The notes beneath the pieces were generated by a model. That model was not told the DNA's origin. It did no database searches and saw only the letters and a program-made list of their open reading frames with translations. The translations under genes and the position numbers were made by a program. 64,000 bases of DNA from NCBI GenBank assembly GCA_947623455.1, contig OX392543.1, forward strand, positions 15,808,757 to 15,872,756, read 5' to 3'. Of the stretch, positions 11,596-23,518 are shown one piece after another. The DNA is from Mimachlamys varia (Eukaryota > Mollusca > Bivalvia > Pectinida > Pectinidae). Every line of letters begins with the position of its first letter. The stretch's first letter is position 1.

Positions 11596-11680
11596 TTGGT
11601 CACGGAACTATTCCACTAGAATGCCCAGATTAATACGTTTGTCTGCGTCAGATGATAGGGGTGTCTCTGAACCAATGTGA
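11596..11680 (+). CDS. Candidate terminal exon, 27 residues
   Basis: The acceptor TTTCTTTCTTGTTTTGTATC-GACAG is among the strongest pyrimidine tracts in the first 15 kb. It is followed by one base and 27 codons (WSRNYSTRMPRLIRLSASDD and so on) to TGA. The other two frames stop within 14 codons. Local G+C is raised. The intron would be phase 2, so it does not join 10273-10330 directly. Confidence 0.25.
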
Positions 11681-11870
11681 TCCTGCAGCTGGTTAATAGA
11701 TGTTTGTGGTTTAAATGATATTAAGTCGAACAAGGAAAGTGGAGAAGATCCGATGTTGATCTAACAATGTATGGCTACGAAGCTCATCGTGTTCGTGCAT
11801 CTTGGCCTTATTCAAACCTAATGTATACCTAAGGTATAAACATTCCTTTTTGCCTTAGCACAAAGTATAT

Positions 11871-12195
11871 GTGTTATGTCATATTTCATGATAGGAGGTG
11901 GTTGACTCTGCTTGTGAATATTGTAGCCCCCGAGGTTTAAATGGAGCCTCCATAGCCACAGTTTTCTTATTTGAGTAATGGCATGGTATTAAAGAGGGTT
12001 TGCGCACCTGCCTCTGCTGCTGCGACATTAGTTTAAAACATTTCGATTCCAACCTTACGGTTCCTAGCCTCGCTGACAACTACTAGAAAGACGAAATAGC
12101 TGTATGATGTAGTTTGATACCCTTTTCGGCATACTGTAACTATGAATCAATTTAAAAGGTGCAGCACGCATGTGTTTAACGTCATCCTTCTTTTG
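11871..12195 (+). repeat. R1 repeat with extended 5' end, internal deletion
   Basis: Starts GTGTTATGTCATATTTCATG-ATAGG, then GACTCTGCTTGTG and CCCCCGAGG. It keeps GAGCCTCCATAGCCACAG, jumps to GGGTTTGCGCACC, and ends ATGTGTTTAACGTCATC. The first bases repeat the 3' end motif GTGTTACGTCAT, a feature shared with the copy at 13909-14311. Confidence 0.82.
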
Positions 12196-12199
12196 AACT

Positions 12200-13300
12200 T
12201 ATTAATATTTCTACAATTTTGACACTACGTTGCAGCAAGCCTTTGTGCTATGATATATCTCTTATACCTTTCGTTCAATATTGGTTTTAACGTGTTGGCG
12301 ATTAACTTCTTTGCTATCCAAGCTACAATCATATTGCCGTGCCTCTCACATTTATTCAAAGTTCAAATTAAAGACTTGTTACCAATGATATCATCCTTGA
12401 ATATTACTTATATAATTGAAATAAGTATGTAATTATGAAAAAAATGTTTTCGATTATTTTTTGCCATCTTATGCTTGTAGTTTTTTAATCATTTTTCTTT
12501 TCATTTTCTTTAGCCTTTTGTTTGTTGGCCTAATAACTTTGATATTGTTGGACTTTTAAGCAATCAATTTATCTCAATAGTAGAAGAATATGATATGTTT
12601 TTCAAGCAATTTCTTTTCTTTTGGTGTTATTAATATCTTTTACATATTTTAACGTAGAGGATTTAATTTTTTTGTCTCTGTTTCTTAATTGTTTTGTAAT
12701 AAATGTCTAGTGGTTACAGTGTTGTTTAGCTCTACATGACTTAAATTGTCGCTTGGCAGTTAACATACACAGGGTACGAATATTATTCAAACATTTTTTA
12801 ATTAATTATTTAATTTTGTAATACCACAAAAACAATTTAAGAAATCATAATTGCACGCCTTGTCACGCAAAGATTTAAAAAAGTTTTCACTAACATTTAC
12901 ACATTTACCACGAAATAAACTGTTTACTGCATAAAATGTTTATGCTATGGACATATCAATATTATTCAATAAAAAATCATTTATTTACAATCAATTTCTT
13001 TGCTTTTATTTTTAACATAACATTATTTTTAATATAGATGTATTCTTTTCTTTGAACGTCTATATTTCGGTGCAGTTGTATTTGTTAAAGGCCGTTAAGC
13101 ATGTAGTAATGATGTTTTACCCTAACAGATTTCGATTTATAGAAAGATGCAAATTTAAGAAAGCAGATTACAATGCTATTTCAATGCCACAAATGATTTG
13201 TCTATGGACGACTAGGCCCCGTTTAAAACAATATGACAACAAATTTAGAAATAGAAAAATATGAAATACAATCAGAAGTAACGACGCGACTCCTTATTTA
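12200..13300. other. Very AT-rich, no supported gene
   Basis: Long T- and A-rich runs. Small open frames at 12250-12432 and 13052-13264 have the composition expected from AT-rich chance sequence and no splice context. Confidence 0.5.
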
Positions 13301-13734
13301 ATCACAGTAACAAGATTGGACTAGATTCACCAGACGACAAATGTCTCCTTCAGTGCTGAGAACACGTCACGGATAACCCTGACATATGCTAATGGTGGCC
13401 TTGATCTTCCTTGTCCGTTGATTATGAACGCTGGACTTCGGAACGTCAGTCAGTATTACTATGTTTATATCGACCGTAAGCTAAACAGCATGGTTAGTTT
13501 GCGATGTTGTCAAATGAGCTGAACATTTATCATTTTTGTAATTTAAACTAACAATGAAATATGCCTAAGGGCCCAATTGATCTCAAAAGTCCATTCAATA
13601 TAGCGGTTAATATCATGATGTCAATTTCATTATGTTGATATCGACATTAAGTCAGTTAAGAAATGTCACATCCTTAGATTGCGAGGTATCTTAAAAGTAA
13701 GCCGTTCGTATGACGAGTTACTACTGCCTGATTG

Positions 13735-14420
13735 ACGTTGGGCTTTATGGGAGAGGGACGACCGGTTTCCCCATTGTCAAGTAATGTGACCTGATGAGAT
13801 GTTCCGCTATGGGCCTCCAGCAGTATATCTTAGTATAGTAGAACTATTAGTTCGGTATAAGTCCAACATTATCGCAGGGATGTTTACACGATCATACCGC
13901 GGCCTCTCAAAGATCACGTAACACACACATATGCTGCACCTCTTAAACTTAGTTATAGATACAGTATGCCGAAAAAATGAATTAAACTGCATCATACAGC
14001 TGTTTCGTCCTCCTAGGACTTTTCAGTGATGCTAGGGGCCAAAAGGTAGGAATCCAAAATTTCTAAACTTGTGTAGAAGCAGAAGGGTCAGGTGCGTTAA
14101 ACCCCTTTAATTTATTAATTTAGAAGTAAAATTTAACTAGTTCTGTATAATTTAAAATCGTGTACTATGAAAATGGGTACTAATTTAAGTACCGTGCCAC
14201 TACTCAAATGAGATTAACTGTGGCTATGGAGGCTCCAGCAAACCTCGGGGACTAAAAAAAACCACCAGCAGAGTCTGCCACCCCCTATCATAAAGATCAC
14301 GTAACACACACGCGATCAACACCCATACATACAAACTCCCATCGCATATAACAGGAGGCTGTTCTTTAATGGCTTTAACTGTTGATGTTTTGTTTTCATA
14401 AAAAAAAATGAAACACAACC
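13735..14420 (+). repeat. S3 SINE-like element split by an R1 insertion
   Basis: The left half has GACCGGTTTCCCCATTGTCA, AGTAATGTGACCTGATGAGA, GGGCCTCCAGCAGTATATCT and GTTTACACGATCATACCGCG. The right half, 14305-14420, has CATCGCATATAACAGGAGGC, TTTAATGGCTTTAACTGTTG and an A-rich end. R1 occupies the middle (13909-14311) in reverse orientation, a nested insertion that dates R1 as younger than this S3 copy. Confidence 0.6.
13909..14311 (-). repeat. R1 repeat, fullest copy, with 20-bp terminal direct repeats
   Basis: AAAGATCACGTAACACACAC occurs exactly at 13909-13928 and 14292-14311. Between them, in reverse order, lie all R1 landmarks: GCTGCACC, CAGCTGTTTCGTCCTCCTAG, the AAACCCCTTTAATTTATTAA block, TGTGGCTATGGAGGCTCC, AACCTCGGGGACT and GAGTCTGCCACCCCCTATCA. 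About 400 bp in all. No protein-coding capacity is evident. Confidence 0.85.
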
Positions 14421-15215
14421 CTCTCTGGCCTTCTCAGTTATCATTCCTTGACAACACAATAAAGGAATATTGTGATATTTGTTAGACACCTTCCGCTGTT
14501 CAGTTGGTTGTATAAATGCAGATTGGTCGGCTTGTTAACGCTTAACGAAGTATGTTAAAGCTAATACGAGTTGGATCGTCTCGTTTATGTCCTCTATAGA
14601 GACAGACTGCATTTGAAGGTCATGAATTTCGACAGAATGAATTACGTGATCAAGTCAATGTAAAAAAGTATGTTGCCATGGTGATTGTACGTCCTGTAGC
14701 AAGAATTCTTGTTCACGAATTCCGTGTTTTAAGTCTCCTTTTCGAGAACCTGTTCGTTTACTCCGACCATAGGCAGATTGTGTCCGCAAATTATGTTCTT
14801 GTCACAACCTAGGCGCTTTTAGGGCAACGCTATGAAAACGGATTGACCAGACGTCTGTGCAACGTTGGATTATAAAACTAATTCAATTTCGCTTCAAATA
14901 ATGAGACTTAAAGAGAACGCCTTCGCTTTCTTAAAATATTCCGTTAATTTTTGTGGACAATCGGGAATTACCAGTCTCAATCGCTGTTAAATAATTATAA
15001 CTCATACTCTCAGCAGTTGTTAGCGCATTTACATTAATTTTACTAGAAAGATTTAAGAAACCAATTCTTATTCAATGACGCATTTGCATACTATAACCCA
15101 TTTTTGCTTCTCCCAAATAGCTAGTTAGCACTATTAAATAGGCATCAGATCCGTGCTGATATTTTGTCAAATTAATCGTTTATTGAGCAAAATATATTAA
15201 TCATTAAGTTCAGTT

Positions 15216-15392
15216 GGCGGGTGTCGTCGATGAAGCAGAAGACGCTAACTCCTCCGGAACACCTGGCCTTATTCTCTAGTACTTTTATGAGGGTTTCCGT
15301 GTAATCTTTCCTTTGCTCCTATTTTGCCTCTAGTTTAATCGATTTTGAGTTCGGATTATGATTTTGTTGACGTTCGTATTCTCTGATTTTTT
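15216..15392 (-). repeat. R2 repeat, half copy
   Basis: GGCGGGTGTCGTCGATGAAG, CCGGAACACCTGGCCTTATT, ATCGATTTTGAGTTCGGATT and TTGTTGACGTTCGTATTCTC are R2 landmarks in reverse. Confidence 0.85.
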
Positions 15393-15549
15393 TCCCATCC
15401 GTGTTTATAATGCTATTCATCATAGCATGCGTTTCGAAAACCCGATTAGATTCCTTGAAAGATATGGATACAATTATGAAAACTTCTATGAAGAATCTTT
15501 ATTTTCCGGTATGCATAAACGATTTCGATGTACATCTAATGTTGTAAAC

Positions 15550-15684
15550 CTGAAATTGAATGCCGAACTCCTCAAGAGCGTCGCTAACACTAAAGGGGGA
15601 TGACAAAAAACCTTGTTCGGCTCGTCCATGGAATTTTGAGTCCATAACTACGGCAAAAGTAGCGTAATTGTTGTAGACGGTAGT
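15550..15684 (-). CDS. Coding-like remnant, 45 codons, possibly transposase-derived
   Basis: On the - strand, ATATGTCTAAAG| is followed by 45 open codons, TTVYNNYATFAVVMDSKFHG then GFLSSPFSVSDALEEFG, to CAG|GTTTAC. The composition is balanced and unlike AT-rich chance sequence. The order of hydrophobic strand, Asp, HG, GF.LSS and an acidic helix loosely recalls the catalytic core of MULE-type transposases, but this is an impression, not an alignment. Splice sites are weak. It could equally be part of a host gene. Confidence 0.22.
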
Positions 15685-15837
15685 CTTTAGACATATGATG
15701 ATCGTTCTTAAGAACAAACTCGAACTTTCGATAGTTGTAGAACCAAGATAATTGAGAACATGTTACGTAAATAGTGTCAAATTAAGAATATATATATATG
15801 TTTGCTATAAAAACGTTTGGTTCGCAAGGAGGCTGAC

Positions 15838-16110
15838 ATGAACTCACCACAGCCTCGAAAGTAAACACGCACGCAGTATACACATCAACATCGCATACAG
15901 CGGGAGGCTGTCTCCTCAAATGACATAATCTCTTAATAGGTCACACAAACAATCAAGCAAAACAATACTTTGGTGCGATATTTCATTGATGTAGCACTAT
16001 GAAATGGCATCATATCCGCGCTATTACAAGGAGACAAATTCTCCAACATACCTTGTCACCGACATATATGTACAGTGCACAAGCAGATACGTTTACAGTT
16101 CCTTTGATTG
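15838..16110 (+). repeat. S3 SINE-like tail and adjoining body fragment
   Basis: The tail reads ACATCGCATACAGCGGGAGG, CTGTCTCCTCAAATGACATA, ATAGGTCACACAAAC. A second piece from 15965 carries TGATGTAGCACTATGAAATG, ATCCGCGCTATTACAAGG and CCAACATACCTTGTC. Confidence 0.5.
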
Positions 16111-18900
16111 CCAATTTGTTAAACTAAACCCAACGAAAATAATACAAGCAAATTAATATACATCTATAATTTCAATTAGTATAAATTCGTTTAAACTTAG
16201 ACTTTGATAGCTATTTAGCATTCGATTTAGAGCATCAAGCATGCTATGTTGGCTGTGTGATAGAAAGACCTAGCTGGGAAGCTTAATACAGTGTAGCTCT
16301 CAATCCTTATAAAAAGGCTGCTAGTCAGTGTAAGGTCAAGGCTTTGAATATATTCCTAGATTTGAGTGTCGTTTTACTGCATGTAAAAAGCATTCCACGT
16401 GGTAACATAATCAATGAATCTCGTTTGGTTTACATCTCGGAGCTGCAAAGGCGGACAGAACCATATACAGACCACTAATAATATAAAAAAACACTAAAAT
16501 TTACGTTCAGGATTCTCCAGTTGGACATATTTTTCAGTGTTGCACGTCTTAGCAATAACTTGGGACGAGTTAAACGAAAGACACACGACCAAAGAAAGAC
16601 ATTTAAAGATAAAGAGTCTAACTGTTGTTTTGTGATGAAGTAGATCACATCAATTTGTTAAATAGATATGTATGACCTTTGTCATTAACTGAAAACAAAG
16701 GCTGATCCCTTCGAAATAAGTTGCTGACGGAAATGCCAATATGACGAAGAAAAGTCATTTGGAGGTTAACCAACTAAACTCTCGTTATACAAACGGAGGT
16801 TATACTAAAATGTTATTAGCTGTAATTGGACGTTAAACAATATATATATTCTATTGCCCAATACCAGGCCTAACATCTGCTGGGGAAAGAGAAAGATATT
16901 TTAAAAGGTTCGTTATTTTCACAACTATGCATAATTTATCAAAATCCTCATCAAACTTGTTAAGTATTTACCGCAATACCCTGTGTATTACCCGCATCAG
17001 GGTTAACCCCGCATGATGTAACCTAAGGCATTTTTAATGCATTTGGTAAAATTTATTTAAGATAACCCGCACCGGCAGAGTGTCCGCGGGTAATATGTCA
17101 ATTATAGTCATATATAATTATACCAAACTGGTACAAGAATTCTTTGCTATGACGATTTAGACAGAAAATCTTTAGATTCGTTTTTTTTTTCCTTTCTTTT
17201 TTTATTGAAAACCTTGTGTTTGTTTGGCGGGCGTTCATGTGTTAACAAAAGCAACAAAAGTACAATATTCCGTAGAAAACAAAATCGGCAAGTTTCCGTT
17301 GAAAAGCAAACCAAAAAAGGTAAAATTCCGAGTCGGGTTCGGAATAGTAAAGTTTGCTGTGATGCATGGCAATAAGGAAGATTGGACAAGTTTTGGATAA
17401 AAAAACAACGTAAAGCCTGCATTGCTTTACGATTCAGTTAAGCAAATAAGCAGATAACCCGCTCCGCTAGATAACCCGTAAAAGGCATCTCCAGTATACA
17501 CTTATCGTACAGCTTGCAGGATTTACGCAGGATAATAGAGTGGGTATTAGGTAAATTGTTGCACAACTGACGCAGTACTTTGTAGGGTTAGCAGAGGGAT
17601 CTTTGCGATATCTGATGCACCAATCATTTAAAGAACAATTACAAATTACATTATTCTGGTTGATTATCATTTTGTGTGCAAAGTAGCGACGTCGAGGTTT
17701 TTTTTGTTTCAACACTACCTAATAGGACTTAACCCTGTATTACTGGCTGATGAGGAATGTCGTACCCATGGGATCTTTGTTTTAAGATGAAATCATTAGG
17801 AGCGATCTATTTGCCAGTAAAAATTGTTCTCATGACGAGATTGCTTTGGAATCAGCTTAAAATTATCGTTTCGTCTAGGTGCTTATAATCTCCATTGCTG
17901 CGTTTATTGTTACAAAGCAAGTATTAAATTGTAAACGCAATGAATTTCAAGATTGTAAGTATATCATGCTATTCAAGCGCTTAATGTGATTGCGCTTGTT
18001 CTAGGGTTTAAATGCTGCTTATATAGTTATTATCACGGATGCGCGAAGTATCCAAAAGCTAACAATGCGCTATAATTAAGTACGTTTAGAGTAAGTTCGA
18101 ATGTATATCACCTCACTCCTTAGTTAAGCGAACCCAAAGGACAAGTTTGTAAACAAATGCTGAAAGGCTAAATTAAGTTGGAAACTAATATAAGGTGAAA
18201 TAATTAAATTATCTATGACTGACATCCGTATTTGAAGGCTGCAATTGGAAATCTATTTGTGGGATTGAAATTGCGCATTAAGTTGTTATTGCGAGATCAT
18301 TTACGTTAAATTTTGGTTCATGAATATACCTATTTGGGGTTTCGGCATTATATTTGTGCTCTAAATTTTGCGCTAGATCTGCCTTTTTGCAAGCAGACAA
18401 AGATGCCCACCTATGTTATACACTTTTTTCATTCCCGTACATTTGTATTTAAAGAATGGGTTTTTTTCATAACAAAATAAACCTTTATGTATTTTCCTTT
18501 CAAAGTGTAGCTCATTCCGCAGCCTCCCGTTAAAGTACAGGGACATATTGATCGCAATATGTTTGAGACGGTATTTTATTCTTCAACTTAAAATTCCCTC
18601 TCTGTTTGAAATAGACAGTGATCATAGGTTTCATATCAGCAAACACGTGTTGCGTGCTTCATGTTATCTTGGAAACAAGAAAACAACTTAAATAAATCTA
18701 AATCTGACAACATTTCTTACAAAAACGAAATTCAGACAAAAATAAGTACAAGTGTCTGAGACGTAGCTACACCAAGAGAGACTGGATTAGGGGTATTACG
18801 TAACATTCCATAATTCTATAGAAATCTGCCGACTCAGTACAGTAAGACTGGACGAATCCTGGTGCTATTTTGCTTCAAAGATGACAGAAAAAGTACGGAG
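16110..18900. other. No supported gene; short inverted ATTACCCGC pair
   Basis: AT-rich. ATTACCCGC (16987-16995) and GCGGGTAAT (17086-17094) bracket about 108 bp. A related GATAACCCGC word recurs at 17061 and 17454, suggesting an old degenerate element. Open frames at 17147-17422 and 17467-17715 lack splice context. Confidence 0.4.
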
Positions 18901-19236
18901 TACGTACTGGACATCGATTGTTGGTCCGTTGGATCAGGGCTTTTGATGTTTTAAGAATACACTGTAACACTGTTCGACTAGTTTTCTATCCAGATAACAG
19001 ACAGAATACAGTGTTAATGTCTATTTTTATGTATGTAGACATTCGGTGTGCCTCATACACCGCTGTAACTTTCCATTGGTCAATATGGTTGCAGAGTTAA
19101 AAGCATTGTGTGCTTTCCTTGCTAGCTGGATATTATCAGAAATGTCATTCCCGGACTGGAGCGTAACGTATTTCACATTGATTTTCAAAAACGGGCTGTC
19201 CCCAACATTTTTAGAATGTATCTATTAAAACTATTA

Positions 19237-19556
19237 AGAGGACATAACACATACACATGCTTCATCTTTTCAATGAAGTAATATACACAGTATGCCGGAA
19301 AAATGAACTCCATCATACAGCTGTTTCGTCCTTCTGGGACTCGTCAGTGATACTAGGGCCCAAGAAGTGGGAATCCAAAATATCTAAACAAATGTAGAAG
19401 CAGAAGGGTCTGTTGCGTAATACCCCTTTAATTGATGAATTTAGAAGTAAAATTTAACTTGTTATGTATAATTTTAAATTGTAGTGTAATTCATGTTTTG
19501 GGATAATATATCTATTACTAAAGTACAACACGTGTGTGTAACGTTCATCTTTTGAA
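19237..19556 (-). repeat. R1 repeat with a second, inverted 3' end
   Basis: GGACATAACACATACACATG to AATTTAACTTGTTATGTA (19237-19470) is R1 in reverse. At 19503-19556 a forward R1 3' end follows (ATATCTATTACTAAAGTACA, then GTGTGTAACGTTCATC). The copy is thus bounded by inverted R1 3' ends. Confidence 0.8.
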
Positions 19557-20039
19557 ATCGATTCCTAGATTGCTTTTTGTAAAAGTAAACAACATGAAAA
19601 TTCATTTCCTAAAATTGTTGTCTTGTTCAAAATACAACAGTCATAACACTTGTTAGTTAATGAAAAAATCAAAACTTTTTGTAGTTCCATGAATTCAGTT
19701 TGGAAGTAGGCCATTGTGAAACTTGTGATATATCTAAATATTGATTTAGTTTTGAATACCGCACCATGTAATTTTCCTTTCATAGTCATTTTCTAACCTT
19801 GTTCAGCAAGTTGTATTTCATTTCAGAGATATTTTGAATAGAACATGTACATATGCAATGTATTCCCGTGACACGCATCACTCGACAATATAACCAAGGC
19901 AACGGCAATCCCATAACGCATTGCGTCGTTGTTTGAAATGAGTGGAAGGCAAGTACATACAATACTATCATGTGTCATCGAGTAAATGTTTACATAAGCC
20001 TGACCTCAGACCGTCTGGTAAGTGTGGAGAAATCGTACC

Positions 20040-20275
20040 GCTTTTAACTATAAAGACCAAATGTGACCTGGCAGGATGGTCTGCTTGGTACCTTCGGCAA
20101 TGTATTTCAGTAAGATATTAATGCAACTTGGCATCAGACTCGTGCTATTAAAAAGGGGCAAAAACACCAATATATACCTCGTCTCCGGTACAAATACACG
20201 TATCAACAGCACACACGGAGGATCATTTGTGCACTTCAATAATCTAAGCTATTTAAAAACTAAGAGAAACTGAAG
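20040..20275 (+). repeat. S3 SINE-like element
   Basis: TGTGACCTGGCAGGATGGTC, TACCTTCGGCAATGTATTTC, GTGCTATTAAAAAGG, AACACCAATATATACCTCGT and CACACACGGAGGATCATTTG follow the order of the S3 body and tail. Confidence 0.6.
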
Positions 20276-20312
20276 CATCAATAAAACCATAATCTGAACT
20301 CCAAATCGAAAG
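20268..20312 (+). repeat. R2 5' fragment
   Basis: GAAGCATCAATAAAACCATA followed by ATCTGAACTCCAAATCGA matches the first 45 bases of R2. It abuts the S3 tail. Confidence 0.6.
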
Positions 20313-20419
20313 CGTCGTCTGCTTTACCGACAATATCCGCCATATAATTGATGCATTTTGCTATATCAAATACACAAACTTGTTTAGGAGTCCGAGGTTT
20401 GACTAGCCTTAGTGCTTGT

Positions 20420-20634
20420 GCTTCCTGGTTGCTCACGGCCTTCGCTTTAGCTTCCTGACTGGTCATGGCCTTTGCTTTTAGCTTCCTGGTTGCTCATCGC
20501 CTTCGCTTTTAGCTTCCTGGTTATCATCGCCTTCGCTTTTAGCTTCCTAGTTACTCATCGCCTTCGCTTTTAGCTTCCTGGTTGCTTGTGGTCTTCGCTT
20601 TTAGCTTCCTGCCTGCTCATGGCCTTCGCTTTTA
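20420..20634 (+). repeat. Minisatellite, 31 bp x 7
   Basis: Unit of the form GCTTCCTGGTTGCTCATCGC-CTTCGCTTTTA. Seven units measure 30, 31, 31, 30, 31, 31 and 31 bp, a total of 215 bp. The unit length is not a multiple of three, so it is not a coding repeat. Confidence 0.92.
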
Positions 20635-21261
20635 ATAGGACGTAATACAAATTTAAACCAGGCCCAAGATAGAACGTTAACCTATATTGGTCGGTAGCTA
20701 TTGTTAGTCAATAGAAACGCCATCTTTGTTTTTAGATATTTTAAGTCTGTGAAAACCCTGCAGGATTATGTATAAATGAATAGTATGCCTCAATGCGTAT
20801 CTTAACGGACCAATCAGGAATATTTTGAAAGAAATCTCATCTTCCTTTCGAACTTTTTGGATTATTTTGGCACTCAATTAATATAGAGCGGATATTAGCA
20901 CAAGCTTTTCAATTATTTGTGAGATTATTCATTAGACGTTCGAAGATGCTGACGGAAATTACTGAGCTCAACTTATTGATATTTATTCATGTTTTCAACA
21001 TTTTATTCAACAAAAATGTTTTTCTACCACACATGTGGAGCAACATTATCTGTTCTTGACATGTCAATTTGAATATTGAAATATCTCTCAAATTCGTCCT
21101 CACTCTAGTTTTAATTGAAATAGTTGAAATCTGCAACCTCTCATTTCAGTAATCGCTAAAACCCCGACTAATGCGTGTTACGAGTGCGTTCGTGTGTATT
21201 AGTGTGTCTGCGACAGTGTATGGACGTTATATTGTAATAGCACCGCTGATCTTATGCCAAA

Positions 21262-21475
21262 TGACGTAACACACACACATGCTGCACCTTTTTAAATTCA
21301 GTAATAGATACAGTATGCCGAAAAATGAATTATACTGCACCATACAGCTGGGAATCCAAAATTTCTTAAATAATGCAGAAGCAGAAAGGCCAAGTGCGTG
21401 AAACACCTTTAATTTATGGATTTAAAAGTAAAATTAAACTAGTTCTGAATAATTTCAAATCATGTGCTACGAAAA
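21262..21475 (-). repeat. R1 repeat, internally deleted
   Basis: AATGACGTAACACACACACA, CTGCACCATACAGCTG, then a jump to GGGAATCCAAAATTTCTTAA, AAACACCTTTAATTTATGG and AAACTAGTTCTGAATAATTT. The GTTTCGTCCTCCTAGG block is deleted. Confidence 0.82.
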
Positions 21476-21709
21476 TGTGTATATTATAACCGTGCAAGGT
21501 GAGAACTATCTCCCTAAAATACCATACCGAAGGCATCCAACATCGAAAGGGCACTCAACAAATCTGCATTGTAATCCCTTGCTATCGCAAAAAGGACAAA
21601 TCACCACCACACCTCCATATTCTACTATCATCGGTTTTTTTTTATTCACATGCAATTGAATCTCTCGAGTCTTGGTCTGTAAATATCAAGTGTTGCAAAA
21701 ACTGTTAGA

Positions 21710-22590
21710 ACCGGGAAGACAATCACATGATTTAAAATGTCATATCGATTTATTTTTTCAGTGACATAAGTGAAAGTTTTCAGATAAGTGCATAAGTACC
21801 GTAATCATTAAGAGAACGCATTTAATGCCCTACTTATGTCATCAAGGCTTGAACGAGATTTGTCAGTAACAACACCATTCTAAGCCATTGTAATGTGATT
21901 TATACACGATTCGTTATTCTAATCTCAAAACGTTAACACAACAGCGTAAAACTAGTTGATGCCTTAAGTGGATCCGAAATTCTGTAATTGCATTTTCGAT
22001 AACTAGATACGGTATTCATATGGTTTTGCGTACAGCAAGTGCCCCTTTTAACTGTCGTTGTTGTTTTGCCTTGACGTTACATCAGCTGTAATTGCATTAT
22101 TTGATTACCTTCGAAGTACCGAAAGCTTTTACAACTCAGGTTAAAAATCACGGCATCTATGTTAAATTTCCTTTTCAGACGACATTTTCAATTAGAAAAA
22201 CGTTTCCAAGATTGTAATCATTCGTACGTCACACAAATCGTGGAAAACAGGGACGCCGGGAACTGGCAGTATTTGAAATGATCATTTAAGTGAAAGATAA
22301 CGTACATATATAAATTTCCAAATCAATTAAAATGTCGAAGTAGACGTTTTTGGAACACGTGTGTAACAATATCAATTTTATTCATTTTCTGAGCATACAA
22401 TAACATGTTTGATAACATTTTATTAAATAAAAACAGTCTGTCAAGTCTGAAATAGATCAATTGCATATCAACTGCAAAAAGAGGCGTAGGCACAAGGTCG
22501 TCATTGGCATTATGCATTGACCACATCTTAAAAACCCGTAGCTAAATATGGTTCATATTTACACTAGCATCAGACGTTAAAGGTCTTAGT
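21710..22590. other. No supported gene
   Basis: AT-rich; no repeat landmarks or splice-bounded open segments that I would defend. Confidence 0.45.
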
Positions 22591-22596
22591 CTGATA

Positions 22597-22765
22597 GGGG
22601 CTTCTGTGGCCGATTGGTTAAGGTGTCCCGACATCCTACCAATATCCTTCCACTTCTAGATTGCAAGTTCGAAACCCACGTGGGACAGTTGGCAGGTACC
22701 GACCGTAGATCGGTGACTTTTTTGGGTATTATGGCTTTCCTGAGAGTTTGGTCGTTATCGTACAA
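22597..22765 (+). repeat. tRNA-derived SINE
   Basis: Starts GGGGCTTCTGTGGCCGATTG. The A box TGGCCGATTGGTTAAGGTG lies at 22607-22625, and a B box of the form AAGTTCGAAACCC at about 22666-22678. A central region (GACAGTTGGCAGGTACCGAC, TAGATCGGTGAC, then GGGTATTATGGCTTTCCT) is shared with the SINEs at 42.8 and 53.9 kb. Known biology: such SINEs are transcribed by RNA polymerase III. The style resembles molluscan tRNA-SINEs of the V-SINE type (RUDI has been described in molluscs), but I cannot assign it without an alignment. The usual 3' tail is absent or too diverged here. Confidence 0.85.
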
Positions 22766-23518
22766 GGTGAAAGGTAACAGGTCACCGTTGACCCGCTGTA
22801 TGAATATGGGGGATATATCTATGCGGGTCCCTGATCACTTTGTTTTTATATTTGAAACAAAACTTGTGTCGACTTACAGTCAATCCGAGAAAATATCTAA
22901 AATAATATTACCTCTCTTCAATATAGTATCGACAAAATAGCTGTTTCTACAATATCAGCTTTATTTTAATATTAACGACTTCTTCTCTGAATTAAACCAA
23001 TGTCTAGCATCTGTGCGCTGTAGTAGCATCCCTAGGAGGCTTGGATTCCTATGTATACAAATGATGAGGCTAATGGGACCATCACTTTTGCAACTTTCGC
23101 TTTGCAAATAACCATGTCTTTTACCGGAACCATTAGACTGCAGACAAGAGTAAACAGGTTTTAAATTACATGGCCGACCAGGTGCACTCCTGCATAAACT
23201 TCTCGTGCCACAATCTAACTTGTAAATCCCCCCTTTTTGTTGTTGTTTTTAAACAACTTAACAGTAGATAACGCATAAACGGCATGTGGAAACGGATGTC
23301 CTTGTAGAAACCGCCAGTGCTACAATAGGGAAATAATTTCATTTTGTCATACGAATCTACACAAGTTTGATTTGGTTTAATTGTTTGAACGTCCTATAAA
23401 CAGCTAAGGTTTTTAAGGACGTCCTCTAAGGGACCGATGTTAATCATTCATTACAACCTATCAGAAAGACACACCCCCCTCCCCCGTAGAACACTGTGTT
23501 GTTTTTTCTTTATATCTT

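Noticed and set aside
13327..13449. - strand frame AFIINGQGRSRPPLAYVRVI to VFSALKETFVVW before a TGA
   Set aside because: Very protein-like and G+C-rich, but no acceptor or ATG was found and another frame is open too. Worth a database search but not supported as a feature.
16987..17094. Inverted ATTACCCGC/GCGGGTAAT pair as a MITE
   Set aside because: Arms are only 9 bp with no target duplication; related words nearby suggest an old repeat but it cannot be delimited.
19786..19971. 61-codon - strand frame with a signal-peptide-like start
   Set aside because: Short; hydrophobic starts are common in T-rich DNA and there is no cleavage-site or homology support.
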